A stretch of DNA of 13,317 bases from Clostridia bacterium (GTDB lineage Bacteria; Bacillota; Clostridia; Oscillospirales; RGIG7773). The position numbers and the translations under genes were made by a program. The stretch spans positions 1 through 13,317 of the forward strand of contig JAFZHO010000035.1 of the NCBI GenBank assembly GCA_017554835.1, written 5' to 3'. Below are positions 1 to 7,376 of this stretch, piece by piece; position 1 is the stretch's first letter; the number at the start of each line of letters is the position of its first letter. Under the pieces are notes generated by a model, which saw only the letters and a program-made list of their open reading frames with translations, made no database searches and was not told the origin of the DNA.

Positions 1-543
1 GATATTGCCCTTGAAAACCTCTGCAATTTCAGTATTTTTTCTTTAGAAAAGGAAGAAATTATCGTTTATAACAACGAAACTGACAAAGACGAATATTATC
101 ATTTCCCAAATGGAAAAGTCTTTATAAAAAGATATAGAAAAGTAGAAGATATCAACCTTCTGAGAGATAAAAATATATTTTATTTTGCTTTTTATGATAA
201 AAAGGCCCTTCTTGACCCCATAGACTTCGCTCTCAAAGAAAAAGAGGATATTGAATACGTTTACTATAACGATACCTACGAGGATGATTTTTATTTTCTT
301 GAAATATTTTCAAAAAAAGCAAACAAGGGAAACGGACTTTTATTTTTGAAGGATTTTGTTGGGGCAGATTTCGTTACCGCTTTTGGAGATAATTCAAACG
401 ATATTATAATGCTAAAAAGCGCAGATAAGGCAGTTGCAGTTTCTAACGCAGTTGACGCCCTGAAAGAAAACGCCGACGAAATTATTGGCAATAATTTTGA
501 CGACGCAGTCGCAAAATATATTGAAAAGGATTTTTATAAATAA
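1..543 (+). CDS. HAD-superfamily (Cof-type) hydrolase, C-terminal part
   Basis: Frame 1 is open from the first base to TAA at 541-543, giving 181 codons of a gene whose start lies outside the window. The C-terminal third carries FGDNSNDIIMLKSA, the GDxxND metal-binding motif of HAD phosphatases. It is followed by VAVSNAVDALKENADEI, a segment typical of the Cof/YbjI-type subfamily, where GN/SN-A-x-x-x-x-K-x-x-A closes the Rossmann core. The preceding KGNGLLFLKDF matches the usual KGxAL helix before that motif. Family members dephosphorylate small sugar phosphates or nucleotides such as FMN; the substrate cannot be read here. The upstream half is a divergent cap region rich in Tyr, Asp and Lys. 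The gene converges on glyA and ends at a shared terminator. The family is secure, the substrate unknown. Confidence 0.85.
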   Translation, partial: DIALENLCNFSIFSLEKEEIIVYNNETDKDEYYHFPNGKVFIKRYRKVEDINLLRDKNIFYFAFYDKKALLDPIDFALKEKEDIEYVYYNDTYEDDFYFLEIFSKKANKGNGLLFLKDFVGADFVTAFGDNSNDIIMLKSADKAVAVSNAVDALKENADEIIGNNFDDAVAKYIEKDFYK

Positions 544-574
544 AAAAGTCTTCGGAAATTCCGAAGACTTTTTG
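544..574. terminator. Bidirectional intrinsic terminator between the HAD gene and glyA
   Basis: The arms AAGTCTTCGG and CCGAAGACTT (546-555 and 561-570) pair around a 5-nt loop. The stem is flanked by A's on the left and T's on the right, so it reads as a terminator on both strands. It starts right after the HAD stop codon and lies just beyond the end of glyA on the opposite strand, so it probably serves both convergent genes. Confidence 0.9.
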
Positions 575-579
575 TTATT

Positions 580-1818
580 TTAATATAGTGGATGTTTTTC
601 GCAAAGAGCAGCCACTCTTTCTTTGATTTCTTCTTTTTTGGTTTCAAACTCGCAAGCAGTTAGTTTAATCAATTTTGCAATCTCTATCATATCTTCTTCG
701 TTGAAACCTCTTGTTGTTACTGCTGGAGTTCCAAGACGGATACCACTTGTAACAAATGGGCTTTCAGGGTCGTTGGGGATTGCGTTTTTGTTTGCAGTGA
801 TATTAACTTCGTCAAGACGGTTGGAAAGCTCTTTACCTGTTATACCAAATTTTCTCAAGTCAACAAGAAGAAGGTGGTTATCAGTTCCGCCGCTGACAAG
901 ATCAAATCCCTCTGCAAGAAGGCCTTCGCCAAGAGCTTTTGCATTCTTAACGATTTTTTGCTGATATTCTTTGAACTCGTCTTTCAATGCTTCGCCAAAG
1001 CATACTGCTTTACCTGCGATAATATGCATCAAAGGTCCTCCCTGAGTTCCCGGGAAGATGGCTTTATCAATTTGCTTTGCAAGTTCCTCTTTGCAAAGGA
1101 TAAGTCCGCCTCTTGGACCTCTCAAAGTTTTATGAGTGGTGGTTGTAACAACGTCGGCATATTCAACTGGGTTTGGATGGCATCCTGCTGCAACAAGTCC
1201 TGCAATATGAGCCATATCAACCATAAGATATGCGCCGACTTTTTTAGCGATTTCGGAGAATTTTTTGAAATCAATTGTTCTCGGATATGCGCTTGCGCCT
1301 GCAACAATAAGTTTTGGTTTATGCTCTATGGCAAGTCTTTCAACCTCATCGTAATCGATATAATGAGTATTATCATCAACGCCGTAAGGAATGATATTGA
1401 AATATTTACCCGACATATTAACGGGAGAACCGTGAGTAAGATGGCCACCGTGAGCAAGATTCATTCCCAAAATAGTATCGCCGGGGTTTAGTAGTGCAAA
1501 ATATACTGCAATATTTGCCTGAGCGCCACTATGGGGCTGAACGTTTGCATGGTCTGCTCCGAATAGTTTTTTTGCTCTTTCGATAGCGATATTTTCAACT
1601 ATATCAACTGCCTCGCAACCGCCGTAATATCTTTTTGCAGGGTAACCTTCTGCATACTTATTAGTTAGAACACTGCCCATTGCTGCCATAACGGTTTCGG
1701 AAACGAAGTTCTCAGATGCGATAAGTTCGATATGACTTTTTTGCCTTTCGAGTTCTTTTTCCATTGCAGATCCAACTTCAGGGTCAACGTTTTTAATAAA
1801 ACTATAATTATCTATCAT
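580..1818 (-). CDS. glyA: Serine hydroxymethyltransferase
   Basis: The 412-residue protein has the usual SHMT length. It converts serine plus tetrahydrofolate to glycine plus 5,10-methylene-THF in the cytosol, with PLP as cofactor, and is the main source of one-carbon units. Visible family landmarks are ELIASENFVS (about 31-40), KYAEGYPAKRYYGG (54-67), QPHSGAQAN (94-102), the PLP-contacting DMAHIAGL (201-208) and the Schiff-base lysine K230 in VVTTTTHKTLRGPRGG. SGIRLGTPA near the C terminus is also typical. The ATG is preceded on the minus strand by AAGGAGAA, and a good promoter lies 30 bp further upstream. The leader is only about 25 nt, too short for a riboswitch. Nothing appears broken. 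The product would feed the MetH-like enzyme encoded later in the window. Confidence 0.98.
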   Translation of the reverse strand: MIDNYSFIKNVDPEVGSAMEKELERQKSHIELIASENFVSETVMAAMGSVLTNKYAEGYPAKRYYGGCEAVDIVENIAIERAKKLFGADHANVQPHSGAQANIAVYFALLNPGDTILGMNLAHGGHLTHGSPVNMSGKYFNIIPYGVDDNTHYIDYDEVERLAIEHKPKLIVAGASAYPRTIDFKKFSEIAKKVGAYLMVDMAHIAGLVAAGCHPNPVEYADVVTTTTHKTLRGPRGGLILCKEELAKQIDKAIFPGTQGGPLMHIIAGKAVCFGEALKDEFKEYQQKIVKNAKALGEGLLAEGFDLVSGGTDNHLLLVDLRKFGITGKELSNRLDEVNITANKNAIPNDPESPFVTSGIRLGTPAVTTRGFNEEDMIEIAKLIKLTACEFETKKEEIKERVAALCEKHPLY

Positions 1819-1847
1819 AATTCTTCTCCTTAAAAATTCTTTATTAT

Positions 1848-1876
1848 ATTATATAATTTTTTCCCCCACATTTCAA
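1848..1876 (-). promoter_or_regulatory. glyA promoter
   Basis: On the minus strand TTGAAA (1871-1876) is separated by 17 bp from TATAAT (1848-1853). This predicts a transcription start near 1841, about 23 nt before the glyA ATG. Confidence 0.75.
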
Positions 1877-1894
1877 TAAATTTTCCTTTTTTTA

Positions 1895-1923
1895 TTTACC
1901 AAATTAAGATTTTATTTTATAAT
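1895..1923 (+). promoter_or_regulatory. Putative promoter of the QueG-like gene
   Basis: TTTACC (1895-1900) and TATAAT (1918-1923) are 17 bp apart. The predicted start, near 1930, leaves a leader of only about 10 nt before the ATG at 1941, with a modest GGTGA ribosome binding site at 1930-1934. The very short leader makes this either a near-leaderless transcript or a slightly misassigned promoter. Confidence 0.5.
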
Positions 1924-1940
1924 ATTATTGGTGATATTAT

Positions 1941-2768
1941 ATGAATGGCATATTTGAGAAAAATAATATTAAACTTTTTGGATTTCTCCCATTTGAGAGC
2001 GTAAAAAATAACCTTATCAACTGCAAAAATAAATCTCTCATTCCCGAAAAAGCAAAAACGGTTATAGTTATGCTTTTTCCCTATTTCAGTTATAATCTCA
2101 AAAAAGGAAACCTCTCAAAATATGCTTCCGTAAAAGACTATCACCAGGTTTTAAAAGAACTCTCCCAAAACCTTTTAAAAGATCTGGGAGAAAAATACCC
2201 CGATGAAGAATTTATTTTCTTCTCTGATAATTCCCCTATAAACGAAATAGAGGCCGCCGTTTCCTGCGGTCTTGGCGTTAAAGGGAAAAACGGTCTTTTA
2301 ATAAACGAAAAATACGGTTCCTATTTATTTATCGGTGAGATTATAACAACCCTTGAACTCGAAAACTATACTATTTCAGAAGAGAAAAGCTGCCTTTGCT
2401 GCGGTCTTTGTCAAAAGGTATGCCCCGAAAATGCAATTTCAGAAGGCAAGGTTAATATTGATAAATGCCTTTCTCATATTAATCAGAAAAAAGGCGATCT
2501 TACCTCTTTTGAAAAAGAACTTATTTTAAAAACGAATTATATCTGGGGCTGCGATATCTGCCAGGATATTTGCCCTATGAATAAAAATATTCTTGAAACC
2601 TTTATTCCCGATTTTAAAAAAGATATAAAAGAAAATCTATTTTATGAGGATATTATAAATCTTTCAAACAAAACTTTTTGCGAAAAATATAAAGACAGGG
2701 CCTTTACCTTCCGTGGAGTTTCGGTCCTGAAACGAAATCTGAATATTATAAAAGACCAAAACCAATAA
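1941..2768 (+). CDS. Short QueG-like protein (DUF1730 plus 2x[4Fe-4S])
   Basis: The N-terminal 140 residues resemble the DUF1730 half of epoxyqueuosine reductase. They include SDNSPINE (D96 is a candidate for the proposed catalytic Asp of QueG), GLGVKGKNGLLI (110-121) and GSYLFIGEIITTLEL. The ferredoxin part follows: C151, C154, C157 and C161-P162, a lone C176 in DKCLSHI, then GCDICQDICP (C204, C207, C211). This is the QueG two-cluster pattern. QueG reduces epoxyqueuosine to queuosine in the tRNA anticodon using cobalamin. At 275 residues the protein is about 100 shorter than E. coli or Bacillus QueG and lacks the C-terminal HEAT-like region. No other queuosine gene is visible in the window, so the exact substrate is inferred. 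The start is the first ATG, with GGTGA six bases upstream. Confidence 0.8.
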   Translation: MNGIFEKNNIKLFGFLPFESVKNNLINCKNKSLIPEKAKTVIVMLFPYFSYNLKKGNLSKYASVKDYHQVLKELSQNLLKDLGEKYPDEEFIFFSDNSPINEIEAAVSCGLGVKGKNGLLINEKYGSYLFIGEIITTLELENYTISEEKSCLCCGLCQKVCPENAISEGKVNIDKCLSHINQKKGDLTSFEKELILKTNYIWGCDICQDICPMNKNILETFIPDFKKDIKENLFYEDIINLSNKTFCEKYKDRAFTFRGVSVLKRNLNIIKDQNQ

Positions 2769-2775
2769 TATAATT

Positions 2776-2804
2776 TTGACATATACTGATTAAAGTTGTA
2801 AAAT
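2776..2804 (+). promoter_or_regulatory. Promoter of the femX-like/darA/holB/ricT operon
   Basis: A perfect TTGACA (2776-2781) lies 17 bp from TAAAAT (2799-2804). It begins 8 bp after the QueG-like stop, and the predicted start near 2811 leaves a short leader before GGAGG and the ATG at 2834. Confidence 0.8.
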
Positions 2805-2833
2805 TAATATAGAAATCTTTTCGGAGGATTAAA

Positions 2834-3898
2834 ATGGAATTTTTAAATAAAGAGAACGAAAAAGAATTTAACGAGTTTGTTGATAACTGCGAAAAAGGTC
2901 ATTTCTTGCAGACTACTATGTGGGCAAAGGTTAAAAACACCTGGGCTTACGAGGGGGTTATCTCCCGTGGCGAAGATAATAAAATAAAAGGCGCAATGCT
3001 TATTCTTATAAGAAAAATGCGTCCGTTTCCTTATAGTCTTTTATATAGTCCGAGAGGACCCGTCTGCGATATCAACGACGAAGAAACTCTTAAAGAACTT
3101 TTTGATGGAGCAAAAAAAATCGCCGAAAAGCATAATGGCTATGAGCTTCGACTTGACCCTGACGTTAAAAAAGATGAAGAAAATTTCGGTAAAATATGCA
3201 AAAAACTTGGCTTCTCCATTAAAAACGACGACAAAAACTACGAGGGTATTCAGCCCCGTTTCGTTTTCCGACTTGATATTGGCGATAAAGACGAAGAGCA
3301 GCTTTTAGAATATTTTTCTTCCAAAACGAGATATAATATCCGTCTTTCCATAAAAAAAGGCGTTACCGTTAAACGCTGCGGCAAGGAAGCTCTGGATGAT
3401 TTCACGAGAATTATGAGAGAAACGGGAGAAAGAGATAATTTCTCCATTCGTTCAAAGGATTATTTTGAGAGAATTTTAGATAACTTCGGAAAAGACTCCA
3501 TGCTTGCCATGGCCTACTTTGAGGATAAACCAATCGCAGGAATTTTGCCCGTTCGTTATGCAGGCAAGGTATGGTACGTTTACGGCGCTTCCTCAAATGA
3601 ATATAGAAACGTTATGCCGAACTATCAGCTTCAATGGGAAATGATAAAATGGGCAAAGGAAAACTCCTGCAAAATCTATGATTTCCGCGGAGTTGCAGGT
3701 TTTCTTGACTTTAACGAAAAGGTAAACGGCCTTTATCGCTTTAAAAAAGGATTCAATGGCGAGTTTACCGAGTTTATAGGTGAACTTGAATACGTTTATA
3801 AACCCTTTGCAAAAAAACTGATTCATTTTGCAGAAAAAAGCTATAAGGCACTAAAAATGCTGCAAAAGAAATTCAGAAAATTAAAAAATGGAAAATAA
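2834..3898 (+). CDS. FemX-like peptidoglycan bridge aminoacyltransferase
   Basis: The 354-residue protein belongs to the FemABX family, which transfers amino acids from aminoacyl-tRNA to the stem peptide of lipid II at the cytoplasmic face of the membrane. Two GNAT-like halves are recognisable. The first holds HFLQTTMWAKVK (23-34) and YSLLYSPRGPV (67-77); the second holds SSKTRYNIRLSIKKGV (162-177), FRGVAGF (284-290) and the C-terminal YRFKKGFNGEFTEFIGE (301-317), which is a strong family signature. It lacks the long coiled-coil arm of staphylococcal FemA/FemB and is closer in size to the single-residue-adding FemX type. The added amino acid cannot be inferred. GGAGG lies 8 bases before the ATG. 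The last 11 bp overlap the next gene, which suggests translational coupling. Confidence 0.88.
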   Translation: MEFLNKENEKEFNEFVDNCEKGHFLQTTMWAKVKNTWAYEGVISRGEDNKIKGAMLILIRKMRPFPYSLLYSPRGPVCDINDEETLKELFDGAKKIAEKHNGYELRLDPDVKKDEENFGKICKKLGFSIKNDDKNYEGIQPRFVFRLDIGDKDEEQLLEYFSSKTRYNIRLSIKKGVTVKRCGKEALDDFTRIMRETGERDNFSIRSKDYFERILDNFGKDSMLAMAYFEDKPIAGILPVRYAGKVWYVYGASSNEYRNVMPNYQLQWEMIKWAKENSCKIYDFRGVAGFLDFNEKVNGLYRFKKGFNGEFTEFIGELEYVYKPFAKKLIHFAEKSYKALKMLQKKFRKLKNGK

Positions 3899-5237
3899 AA
3901 TTTATAAAGATTATATAACAAATATGCTGCGTGATTTCAAAGCATCGAATCCTTTAAGGTTTCATATGCCGGGGCATAAGGGAAACTTCTCCCACCCCGT
4001 TTTGAATTTGGAATACGACGTAACAGAATTATCAAAAACAGATGATTTATACCTGCCCGAAGGGGCAATCGAAAAAAGCGAAAGTCAGGCAGCAAAATTC
4101 TATAATACCAAAAATACCATTTTTTCTCCCTTTGGGGCGACAAGCTGCATTTTCACTATGCTTGGTATTTATAAAGCTATAAGCGGCAAAAAATTACTTA
4201 TAGACAGAACAAGCCACAAATCCGTTTTCAACGCCCTTGGTGCTTTAAATCTTGATTTTGAATACATATATCCGGACCTTATTTCCGATTTTTCCATTTA
4301 TGATACTTTGAGCATCAATAATATTAAAGAGAGTTATACCCACGATATAGGCGGAATTTTAATCACCTCGCCAAATTATTACGGGATAACTTGCGATTTA
4401 AAAGAGATAAGCGATTTTTGCAAGGAAAAAGATATACTTCTTATGGTGGATAATTCCCACGGAAGCCACTTTTTCTTTAACGAACAAAAAGAACTTCATC
4501 CTTTGACTTTTGGCGTGGATTTTTGCGTTGACTCACTTCATAAGACTCTTCCCGTCTCTACGGGAGGTGCGCTTCTTCACTGCAATCTTGATATAGAAAA
4601 ATCCTTTATCAAAAAAACTATGGGGGTTTTTTATTCAAGCAGTCCCTCTTATCCTATAATGTCATCTATTGATAGTGGACTTTGCTATATGTTCAACGAA
4701 GGAGAAAAGCTATATAAAAATTTCTCCAAAACCCTTTTGGATTTTAAAAAGAGAATCAAAGAAAAGGGGCTTCGGATTTTTGAAGGAGATAACTTTGATA
4801 ATTATAAAATTCTCATAAATCTTTCGGATTTTGGACTTTCGGGGCATGATTTTTCCAAAATTATGAACGAAAACAATATCTTCTGCGAAATGAGTGATGA
4901 AGAAAATATTCTTCTTATGGTTTCTCCTTTTAATAGGGCGGAGGATTTTGATTTATTTATTGATTTTTTGGATAAAAACCTACCCGAAAATAAGACCTTC
5001 TCTTCCCATTCCCCTACTTTATATGAAAAAAGAGAGAAAAAACTATCACTTCACGACTGTCTTTTCAAAAGTTTTGAGGTCATTGATATAAAAAACGCCG
5101 AGGGCAAAATCTGCAAGGATATGATATATAATTATCCACCGGGGATTCCCATTATTCTGCCCGGGGAAATTATCGATAAAAACGTTATAGAAATTCTCAC
5201 TAAAAAAGGTTATAATGAAATTACTATAATTAAATAA
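3888..5237 (+). CDS. Orn/Lys/Arg decarboxylase-family PLP enzyme (YaaO-like)
   Basis: The 449-residue protein shows the landmarks of the fold-type I Orn/Lys/Arg decarboxylase family: RFHMPGHKG (24-32), SPFGATSCIF (80-89), DRTSHKSVFNAL (106-117), SPNYYGITCDLKEI (161-174), VDNSHGSH (187-194) and SLHKTLP (216-222), where K219 is the expected PLP lysine. Members decarboxylate basic amino acids to agmatine, cadaverine or putrescine. In Bacillus the relative YaaO sits in the same chromosomal cluster as darA, holB and yaaT, as here. The substrate is not determinable. The usual VDEAHGAH is altered to VDNSHGSH, so the residue after the PLP-contacting Asp is Asn instead of Glu. No good ribosome binding site precedes the ATG, which lies inside the previous gene, so initiation probably depends on coupling. 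Confidence 0.85.
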   Translation: MENKIYKDYITNMLRDFKASNPLRFHMPGHKGNFSHPVLNLEYDVTELSKTDDLYLPEGAIEKSESQAAKFYNTKNTIFSPFGATSCIFTMLGIYKAISGKKLLIDRTSHKSVFNALGALNLDFEYIYPDLISDFSIYDTLSINNIKESYTHDIGGILITSPNYYGITCDLKEISDFCKEKDILLMVDNSHGSHFFFNEQKELHPLTFGVDFCVDSLHKTLPVSTGGALLHCNLDIEKSFIKKTMGVFYSSSPSYPIMSSIDSGLCYMFNEGEKLYKNFSKTLLDFKKRIKEKGLRIFEGDNFDNYKILINLSDFGLSGHDFSKIMNENNIFCEMSDEENILLMVSPFNRAEDFDLFIDFLDKNLPENKTFSSHSPTLYEKREKKLSLHDCLFKSFEVIDIKNAEGKICKDMIYNYPPGIPIILPGEIIDKNVIEILTKKGYNEITIIK

Positions 5238-5256
5238 ATTTTCAGGAGGTAATATT

Positions 5257-5580
5257 ATGAAACTTATTGTTGCAATCGTAAGCAAAGAGGATGGTTCTGA
5301 GGTTTCAAGAGAACTGACCGCTGTGGGTTATAGCGTAACCAAACTTTCCACCACCGGAGGATTTCTTATGTCCGGAAATACTACTTTACTTATCGGTGTT
5401 GACGATGAAAAGGTTGATGACGTAATCTCCATAATCTCAAAATTCAGTAAAAAAAGAAAGCATTTTGTCCCCGCTTCTGCAGGATACGGAGTTGGAATTT
5501 ATTCTTCTATCCCTGTTGAAGTTACCGTTGGTGGCGGAACTATATTCGTTCTTGATGTGGACAGATTTGAAAAAGTTTAA
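5257..5580 (+). CDS. darA: Cyclic-di-AMP receptor, PII-like
   Basis: The 107-residue protein aligns closely from memory with Bacillus DarA (YaaQ), including length. Shared stretches are MKLIVAIV at the start, VTKLSTTGGFLMSGNTTLLIGV (27-48) and PVEVTVGGGTIFVLDVDRFE at the end. DarA is a trimeric PII-like cytosolic protein that binds c-di-AMP between subunits; the TTGGF-SGNTT segment is the conserved binding region. It appears complete. It has a strong AGGAGGT site 6 bases before the ATG. It lies between the decarboxylase gene and holB as in other Bacillota, but without tmk upstream or yaaR downstream. Its presence implies c-di-AMP signalling in the organism, a pathway tied to potassium, osmotic and cell wall homeostasis. 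Confidence 0.96.
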   Translation: MKLIVAIVSKEDGSEVSRELTAVGYSVTKLSTTGGFLMSGNTTLLIGVDDEKVDDVISIISKFSKKRKHFVPASAGYGVGIYSSIPVEVTVGGGTIFVLDVDRFEKV

Positions 5581-5582
5581 TT

Positions 5583-6458
5583 ATGAAGCTTTATGAAATC
5601 AAAAGAAATTTTATTTCAAAAAAAATTATTGAAAATTCACTGAATAATAAAAAAATTTCTCATTCTTATATCATTACGGGAGAGGAAAATAGCCCAAAAG
5701 AAATTCTTGCAGAGCTTTTTGCAAAAGGAATTTTATGCAAAGGCGAAAGTTCTCCCTGTGATGCTTGTTTGTCCTGCAAAAAATTCGATGGTAATAATCA
5801 TCCCGATTTTTCTAAAATAAAAGTTATTGACGGCAAGGCATCTATCAGTATTGAGCAAATCAGAAATGTTCTGAAAGAAGCATATCTCAAACCAAACGAA
5901 AGCGATAAAAGAGTCTATATTATTTATGACGCCCATCTTATGACCGAGCAGGCGCAAAACGCTCTTTTGAAGTTCTTTGAGGAGCCGCCTTTCTTCTCTG
6001 TTATAATCCTTGTTGCAAAAGACGTTAACCTTCTTCTTGAAACCATAAAATCAAGGGCTCTCATTATAAACGCAGAACCCGAAGAAGATATTTCATATAG
6101 TATCAAAAACGAATATTCTCTTGATTATCTTGACCGTTTTTCCGATAAAAATGAGGCGGAATGTCTTGATATTATTCTCGATAATATTAAAAGTTCTGAG
6201 GATTTTGTTGATTTTCTGAGTGATTTGAAGATTTTATTGCGGGATATCTGCGTTTTTAAAAACGTTAATTCCCCGAATCTTATGACTGGTAAAAATAAAG
6301 AGTTGCAAATATCGCAGATTTCGTATAAAATAACAGATATACAGTCTCAGAAATTAATGGAGATTTGTGATGATTTTATACTGCGCATCTACGAATACGC
6401 AAACCTAAAATTGAGTTTATGCGCTTTTAATGCAAAATGCTGGGAGGAAATCCGTTGA
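5583..6458 (+). CDS. holB: DNA polymerase III subunit delta'
   Basis: The 291-residue AAA+ clamp-loader subunit acts in the complex that loads the beta clamp onto primed DNA. HSYIITGE (27-34) occupies the position of the Walker A loop but is degenerate (no GxxGxGKT), as expected for the non-hydrolysing delta' subunit. A zinc site is formed by C52, C59, C62 and C65 in CDACLSC. DGKASISIEQIR and VYIIYDAHLMTEQAQNALLKFFEEPP (111-136) carry the Walker B and sensor regions, and IKSRAL (155-160) corresponds to the SRC arginine-finger motif, here with Ala for Cys. The C-terminal helical domain is divergent. The gene starts 2 nt after the darA stop with no strong ribosome binding site of its own, and its stop overlaps the ricT start. 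Confidence 0.92.
   Translation: MKLYEIKRNFISKKIIENSLNNKKISHSYIITGEENSPKEILAELFAKGILCKGESSPCDACLSCKKFDGNNHPDFSKIKVIDGKASISIEQIRNVLKEAYLKPNESDKRVYIIYDAHLMTEQAQNALLKFFEEPPFFSVIILVAKDVNLLLETIKSRALIINAEPEEDISYSIKNEYSLDYLDRFSDKNEAECLDIILDNIKSSEDFVDFLSDLKILLRDICVFKNVNSPNLMTGKNKELQISQISYKITDIQSQKLMEICDDFILRIYEYANLKLSLCAFNAKCWEEIR
6442..6458 (+). promoter_or_regulatory. Ribosome binding site and TTG start of ricT overlapping the holB stop
   Basis: GGGAGG at 6442-6447 lies 7 bases before TTG at 6455. The TTG and the holB TGA (6456-6458) share bases as TTGA. An in-frame ATG at 6437 lies upstream of this Shine-Dalgarno sequence and has none of its own. It would also add six residues that Bacillus RicT lacks. 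The TTG is therefore the better start, and translation is probably coupled to holB. Confidence 0.8.
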
Positions 6459-7315
6459 TAGAAATTATTGGAGTAAGATTTAAAAAAGCCGGCAAGACTT
6501 ATTATTTCAGTCCAAACGGCTTGAAAATAGAAAAAGGTTTATATGTAGTTGTTGAAACTGCAAGGGCAATCGAAATCGGCGAAGTGGTTATCGGAAACAG
6601 AATGGTTGACGAAAAAGAGATATTCTCTCCTCTTAAACCCGTTATCCGAATCGCAACTGAGCAGGATTTCAAAACTCTTGAAGAAAATAAGCAGAAGGAA
6701 AAAGAAGCTTTTGATATCTGCACTAAAAAAATTCAAGAGCATAACCTTGATATGAAACTTGTTGAGGTTGAATATACCTTTGACCAGAATAAGATTTTAT
6801 TCTATTTTACCGCAGATGGCAGAGTTGATTTCCGCGACCTTGTTAAAGATTTGGCTTCTATATTCAAAATCAGAATTGAACTTCGCCAGATAGGTGTTCG
6901 CGATGAGGCAAAAATGCTTGGTGGTCTTGGTATTTGCGGAAGACCATTTTGTTGCCACGCTTTTTTGGGAGATTTTCATCCCGTTTCAATAAAAATGGCA
7001 AAAGAGCAGAATATGTCTCTTAATCCTACCAAAATTTCGGGAATTTGCGGCAGACTTATGTGTTGCCTTAAATACGAGCAGGACGTTTACGAGGAACTTA
7101 TCAAAAAACTTCCTTCAAGGGGTTCTCTTGTTAAAACCCCCGAAGGAGACGGCGTTGTTGAAGACGTTGAGGTTTTGCGTGGAGTTATCAAGGTAAAAAT
7201 CCAGGATAATGATATTGAAACTATAAAATATTTTAATAAGGACGATATCAGAATACTGAAAAAAGTCCATATTAAAGACGACGATGAGCTTAAAGAACTT
7301 AAAAATCTGGAATAA
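6455..7315 (+). CDS. ricT: RicT/YaaT, PSP1-domain regulatory iron-sulfur protein
   Basis: From the TTG start the protein is 286 residues. It opens with IEIIGVRFKKAGKTYYFSPNG, close to Bacillus YaaT (RicT). The PSP1 domain follows, with LGICGRPFCCHAFLGDF and VSIKMAKEQNMSLNPTK, then GICGRLMCCLKYE. Six cysteines in two CGRxxCC boxes (161, 166, 167, 198, 203, 204) match the conserved cysteines of the family. In Bacillus, RicT joins RicA and RicF in the Y-complex, which carries [4Fe-4S] clusters and promotes RNase Y-dependent mRNA processing, competence and sporulation. In other lineages the family is less studied. The C terminus ends in an acidic, lysine-rich tail. It is the last gene of the operon and is followed by a hairpin. 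RicA and RicF are not in the window. Confidence 0.92.
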   Translation: MIEIIGVRFKKAGKTYYFSPNGLKIEKGLYVVVETARAIEIGEVVIGNRMVDEKEIFSPLKPVIRIATEQDFKTLEENKQKEKEAFDICTKKIQEHNLDMKLVEVEYTFDQNKILFYFTADGRVDFRDLVKDLASIFKIRIELRQIGVRDEAKMLGGLGICGRPFCCHAFLGDFHPVSIKMAKEQNMSLNPTKISGICGRLMCCLKYEQDVYEELIKKLPSRGSLVKTPEGDGVVEDVEVLRGVIKVKIQDNDIETIKYFNKDDIRILKKVHIKDDDELKELKNLE

Positions 7316-7322
7316 TTTTTAT

Positions 7323-7352
7323 AGAGGAAGTATATGATGCTTCCTCTGTTTT
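7323..7352 (+). terminator. Likely terminator after ricT
   Basis: AGAGGAAG (7323-7330) pairs perfectly with CTTCCTCT (7340-7347) around a 9-nt loop and is followed by GTTTTG. The short U-run makes it a weak or partial terminator. Some readthrough into the next gene is likely, because no clear promoter is seen in the 24 bp before that gene's ribosome binding site. Confidence 0.6.
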
Positions 7353-7376
7353 GTATATTGCATTAGGGGGATTTAT

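Noticed and set aside
874..1491. 205-codon plus-strand open frame
   Set aside because: It is antisense to glyA, rich in Cys, Ser and Phe, has no ribosome binding site and no recognisable domain.
1819..1940. Possible glycine or queuosine riboswitch between glyA and the QueG-like gene
   Set aside because: Promoters on both strands lie so close to the start codons that leaders are about 25 and 10 nt, too short for an aptamer.
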